Shown here: positions 14,287-16,176 of the stretch, piece after piece
How the letters are laid out: every line of letters starts with the position of its first letter
Numbering within the stretch: the first letter of the stretch is position 1
From: an uncultured Micavibrio sp.
Lineage (GTDB): Bacteria; Pseudomonadota; Alphaproteobacteria; Micavibrionales; UBA1664
Assembly: GCA_937896295.1 (NCBI GenBank)
Contig: CALBME010000107.1
Coordinates: forward strand, 1 to 16,176
Length of the DNA stretch: 16,176 nucleotides
Direction: 5' to 3'
Notes under the pieces: generated by a model
Told to the model about the DNA's origin: nothing
The model's input: only the letters and a program-made list of their open reading frames with translations
Databases searched by the model: none
Made by a program: the position numbers and the translations under genes

Positions 14287-14823
14287 ATGCAAAACACCGC
14301 TGTACAGGCGCAAGCCGACACGTCCGAAACCCCCGTGCAGACCCAAAAAGCCGGCGGCGCCTTCCGTACCATTTCGGAAGTGGCCGAAGAGCTGAACGTC
14401 CAGCAGCACGTCCTGCGTTTCTGGGAAACCAAGTTCAGCCAGATCCGCCCCATGAAACGTGGCGGCGGCCGCCGTTACTACCGCCCGGAAGATGTCCAGC
14501 TGCTCAAGCACATCCACACGCTGCTTTACAGCGAAGGCTACACCATCAAAGGCGCGCAGAAGCTTCTGAAAGGCCAGTCCAAAGGTTCGATCGCGGCTGA
14601 AGCCGCCGAGAAGGCCCAGACGACCGCCGGCAACATCGCGCCGATCAAGGCCGCTGCTGCCGCCGCACCGGCCAATATTCCGGTCGCAGCGCAGGATGGT
14701 GCCGCCGTTGCTACCGTGCAACCGGCGCAGGCTGATGCACAGGCCCTGCCGCAGGCCATGGTCGATGCCCTGCAGGGTATGCTGGGCGACCTTAAGGAAC
14801 TGCGCGCGCTGGTCTCCAAATAA
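14287..14823 (+). CDS. MerR-family transcriptional regulator
   Basis: This is the MerR-type regulator that habitually follows ihfA in Alphaproteobacteria; its effector is not established. The DNA-binding domain lies at about residues 25-95: FRTISEVAEELNVQQHVLRFWETKF, then the wing with RPMKRGGGRRYYRPEDVQLLKHIHTLLYSEGYTIKGAQKLL. The rest is a flexible Ala/Pro/Gln-rich linker (AAAAAPANIPVAAQ, VQPAQADAQALPQ) and a short C-terminal helix MLGDLKELRALVSK likely used for dimerisation. No effector-binding cysteine cluster is visible. I chose ATG 14287 (178 aa) because AAGGTG lies 7 nt upstream; ATG 14272 inside ihfA is an alternative. A strong terminator follows. Confidence 0.9.
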   Translation: MQNTAVQAQADTSETPVQTQKAGGAFRTISEVAEELNVQQHVLRFWETKFSQIRPMKRGGGRRYYRPEDVQLLKHIHTLLYSEGYTIKGAQKLLKGQSKGSIAAEAAEKAQTTAGNIAPIKAAAAAAPANIPVAAQDGAAVATVQPAQADAQALPQAMVDALQGMLGDLKELRALVSK

Positions 14824-14854
14824 GATCTTTGCGATTGCTGCAACCGCATAAAAA

Positions 14855-14880
14855 AGCCCGCTGAAAAGCGGGCTTTTTTG
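14855..14880. terminator. terminator after the MerR-family gene
   Basis: AGCCCGC (14855-14861) and GCGGGCT (14868-14874) form a 7-bp stem around TGAAAA, extended by flanking A and T runs. It is strong on the plus strand and potentially bidirectional. It lies 31 nt after the merR-type stop. Confidence 0.9.
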
Positions 14881-14892
14881 CCATCTGAAAAA

Positions 14893-14922
14893 TTGCACCT
14901 GCCTTTGGACATGGGCTAGGTT
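14893..14922 (+). promoter_or_regulatory. candidate promoter of the truncated peptidase gene
   Basis: TTGCAC (14893-14898) is 18 bp before TAGGTT (14917-14922). Initiation would fall at about 14929, the first base of the ATG, and no ribosome binding site precedes that ATG. This suggests a leaderless message. Confidence 0.4.
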
Positions 14923-14928
14923 TTCGGT

Positions 14929-15411
14929 ATGCCAGCAGGGAATATTCCACACCATCTCAGGGTCGGCGCCGTGTTCGCGGCGGCGATGCTGATCGGTACA
15001 TCGCAGGCGAACCGCGCCGAGCCCAGCCCGCCTGCGGGTGGTATCACCATCGTCCCCAAAACCCCGCAGGCCGATGTGCAGCCTGCGCCCGCAGCGGACC
15101 GCCTGCCATCCTTCGTGACGCTGTCGCTGGCTACCGGGTATGAGCGCGACCCGTGGCGCATGCAGGACCGGTGGCCGTACCGGTCGCCCATTCTCGACGC
15201 GCTGATGCCCCGCACGACGATGCAGGCGGAAAAGCCCGCGGCCCTGTCCCTGCCGCCGTCTTACGGCGCACGGCGCGATGCCTGTGCCGCAGAGCTGGGC
15301 ATGAAGGGCAAGTTTGCCGCCGTGGTGCTGGAGCGCAGTCTTTACGGCGAGCGTATCGTGATCGACGTCAACGGCGACGCCCCGCGCCATCCCGCGTCAC
15401 TGGCCAAGGTC
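14929..15411 (+). CDS. exported serine D-Ala-D-Ala carboxypeptidase-like protein, truncated at the active site
   Basis: The N-terminus has a signal-peptide-like segment (VGAVFAAAMLIGTSQANRA, 12-30), then a Pro-rich linker and a region with no clear family (60-115). The last genuine part reads FAAVVLERSLYGERIVIDVN and then APRHPASLAK. HPASL-x-K is the SxxK nucleophile motif of S11-type penicillin-binding carboxypeptidases (S157, K160), which trim peptidoglycan peptides in the periplasm. The SxN and KTG motifs should follow but do not. Immediately after K160 the frame runs into a membrane helix from an ABC permease (see the junction at 15405-15420). The start at 14929 fits a leaderless promoter. 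The peptidase identity rests on this one motif, so it is moderately sure; the truncation is clear. Confidence 0.55.
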
Positions 15412-15420
15412 ATCGTCTTC
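15405..15420. other. abrupt sequence junction (probable chimeric join)
   Basis: Upstream sequence is alphaproteobacterial in codon use and gene content. Downstream sequence is actinobacterium-like, with almost only G/C-ending codons and an unrelated ABC transporter. The switch falls inside one open frame, between the SLAK motif (K160 codon 15406-15408) and the helix VFVIIVIFTLVQRW. No insertion sequence, att site or long repeat is present at the switch. Confidence 0.75.
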
Positions 15421-15543
15421 GTGATCATCGTGATCTTCACGCTCGTCCAGCGCTGGGTGCTGCGCGACCGCGACCTCGGTCGCGCGGGAGCCCGGCGTGA
15501 AGCCCGCGCGCTCGCCCGCCTGCGGCAGGAGGCCGGCCGGTGA
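15412..15543 (+). CDS. MalF/UgpA-type sugar ABC transporter permease, C-terminal end only (partial)
   Basis: Only the last ~43 residues are present: the final membrane helix VFVIIVIFTLVQRWVL and a basic cytoplasmic tail (RDRDLGRAGARREARALAR). This is how MalF-type (binding-protein-dependent transport, inner membrane) permeases of carbohydrate ABC importers often end. The identification relies mostly on the gene directly after it, a MalG-type permease whose GTG start overlaps this stop (GTGA). The 5' end is missing at the junction; the apparent continuity with the peptidase frame is fortuitous. Confidence 0.6.
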   Translation: MVFVIIVIFTLVQRWVLRDRDLGRAGARREARALARLRQEAGR

Positions 15544-16176
15544 CCGCCGTTGCGCCCCGCCGCCGGGCGCGCCTCAGCCCGCGCGCGATGTCGGGTCTCG
15601 CGCTGGGCTACGTGATCCTCATCCTGCTCGCCGCGATCTACATCTACCCGTTCCTCGTCTCGGTCGCGGGCAGCTTCAAGACCGATGCCGACGCGTCGCA
15701 GAACGGGCTCTCGCTGATCCCCGAGACCTGGTCGTTCGCCGCCTACGAGCGGCTCTTCACCCAGGTGCCGCTGCTGCACTGGGCGGGCAACTCGGTGCTG
15801 GTCACCGTGTGCATCACCGTCGGGCGGGTGTTCTTCGACTCGCTCGCCGGCTACGCCCTGTCGCGGCTGCGCTTCCCCGGGCGCGGTGCCGTGTTCGCCG
15901 GGCTGATCGCCGTCATGGCGGTGCCGCCGGTGGCGCTGCTCATCCCCCGGTTCCTCGTGCTCAAGCAGCTCGAGCTGTTCGACACCTACGCGGGCATGAT
16001 CATCCCGATCATGATCGACGCCGCCGGCATCTTCATCATGAAGCAGTTCTTCGAATCGATCCCGGTCTCGGTCGAGGAGGCGGCGCGCATCGACGGGGCG
16101 AGCATCTTCCGCACCTTCTGGTCGGTCGTGCTGCCGATGGCGCGGCCGGCGCTCATCACCCTGTTCATCCTGAGCT
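15540..16176 (+). CDS. MalG/UgpE-type carbohydrate ABC transporter permease (partial, 3' end beyond window)
   Basis: This is an inner-membrane permease subunit of a sugar ABC importer. It pairs with the MalF-type subunit upstream and an ATPase. The first 212 residues are visible: a basic N-terminus (APRRRARLSPRAMSG), a first helix LALGYVILILLAAIYIYPFL, the extracytoplasmic loop with SFKTDAD...PETWSFAAYERLF, then helices of the transport domain (NSVLVTVCITVGRVFFDSLAGYALS onward). The EAA loop that docks the ATPase is clear: EEAARIDGASIFRTFWSVVLP. The GTG start has AGGAGG 7 nt upstream and overlaps the preceding stop. I count only about five codons ending in A or T, unlike all genes before 15405, pointing to a high-GC actinobacterial source. 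Confidence 0.92.
   Translation, partial: MTAVAPRRRARLSPRAMSGLALGYVILILLAAIYIYPFLVSVAGSFKTDADASQNGLSLIPETWSFAAYERLFTQVPLLHWAGNSVLVTVCITVGRVFFDSLAGYALSRLRFPGRGAVFAGLIAVMAVPPVALLIPRFLVLKQLELFDTYAGMIIPIMIDAAGIFIMKQFFESIPVSVEEAARIDGASIFRTFWSVVLPMARPALITLFILS

Noticed and set aside
14824..14928. A tRNA-Pro gene, often found after the ihfA-merR pair in Alphaproteobacteria
   Set aside because: No cloverleaf, T-loop GTTCRANNC or acceptor pairing is present; the stretch holds only a terminator and a promoter.
14257..15390. A 377-codon open frame on the minus strand
   Set aside because: It lies opposite the MerR-family gene, the terminator and the peptidase fragment, crosses a strong terminator and shows no family features.
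14929..15543. A genuine peptidase-permease fusion protein of 204 aa
   Set aside because: The two halves come from unrelated families with different codon use, the peptidase lacks its remaining motifs and the permease lacks all but its last helix. The in-frame run is best explained as accidental.

Overview
The window looks like a chromosomal housekeeping segment of an alphaproteobacterium that changes, in its last ~770 bases, into sequence from a different, much more GC-rich (actinobacterium-like) genome. The alphaproteobacterial assignment rests on gene order: glyA-nrdR-rib-nusB, and bamE divergent from a cytochrome bc1 assembly chaperone gene followed by DUF177-rpmF-plsX-fabH-...-ihfA-merR. 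RpmF without zinc cysteines and a K+-independent type membrane pyrophosphatase also fit. A Micavibrio- or Rhodospirillales-like host is possible, but I cannot fix the order from sequence alone.

Layout. 1-390: two small minus-strand genes, a possible exported protein cut by the window edge and an 87-aa single-span membrane protein whose promoter overlaps a CtrA-like box. 513-5621: glyA, nrdR (TTG start), riboflavin synthase, a 93-aa unknown on the opposite strand, a RibBX-type ribB, ribH and nusB. The last three overlap by ATGA junctions. ribD, commonly present between nrdR and riboflavin synthase, is absent, and a copy of a 23-nt dispersed repeat lies in that gap. 5737-6204: a FliL-family membrane protein, then the second repeat copy and a terminator. 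6441-8546: hppA, ending in a strong terminator. 8703-9119: an unrecognised 138-aa protein. 9129-9578: bamE on the minus strand. 9636-13068: bc1 chaperone, DUF177, rpmF (59 aa), plsX and fabH. 13134-13517: an HU-family protein with a Lys/Ala-rich N-terminal tail, on the minus strand. 13989-14823: ihfA and a MerR-family regulator, with a nested-hairpin leader before ihfA. 14929 onward: the start of an apparent serine D-Ala-D-Ala carboxypeptidase, broken at its SxxK active site.

Functionally the window combines one-carbon metabolism (glyA), ribonucleotide reductase control (nrdR), riboflavin synthesis, transcription antitermination (nusB), proton pumping from pyrophosphate (hppA), outer-membrane and respiratory-complex assembly, the entry into phospholipid and fatty acid synthesis (plsX, fabH), and nucleoid proteins (HU-like, IHF-alpha).

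The most important observation is the break at about 15405-15420. A peptidase reading frame runs in frame into the last membrane helix of a MalF-type sugar ABC permease, followed by a MalG-type permease with almost exclusively G/C-ending codons. This most likely reflects a chimeric assembly join, not a biological fusion. I see no convincing new multi-gene system. The best candidates for new biology are small: the ihfA leader RNA, the dispersed repeat in the ribD gap, the CtrA-like box on the first small gene, and the unknown inverted gene inside the riboflavin cluster.
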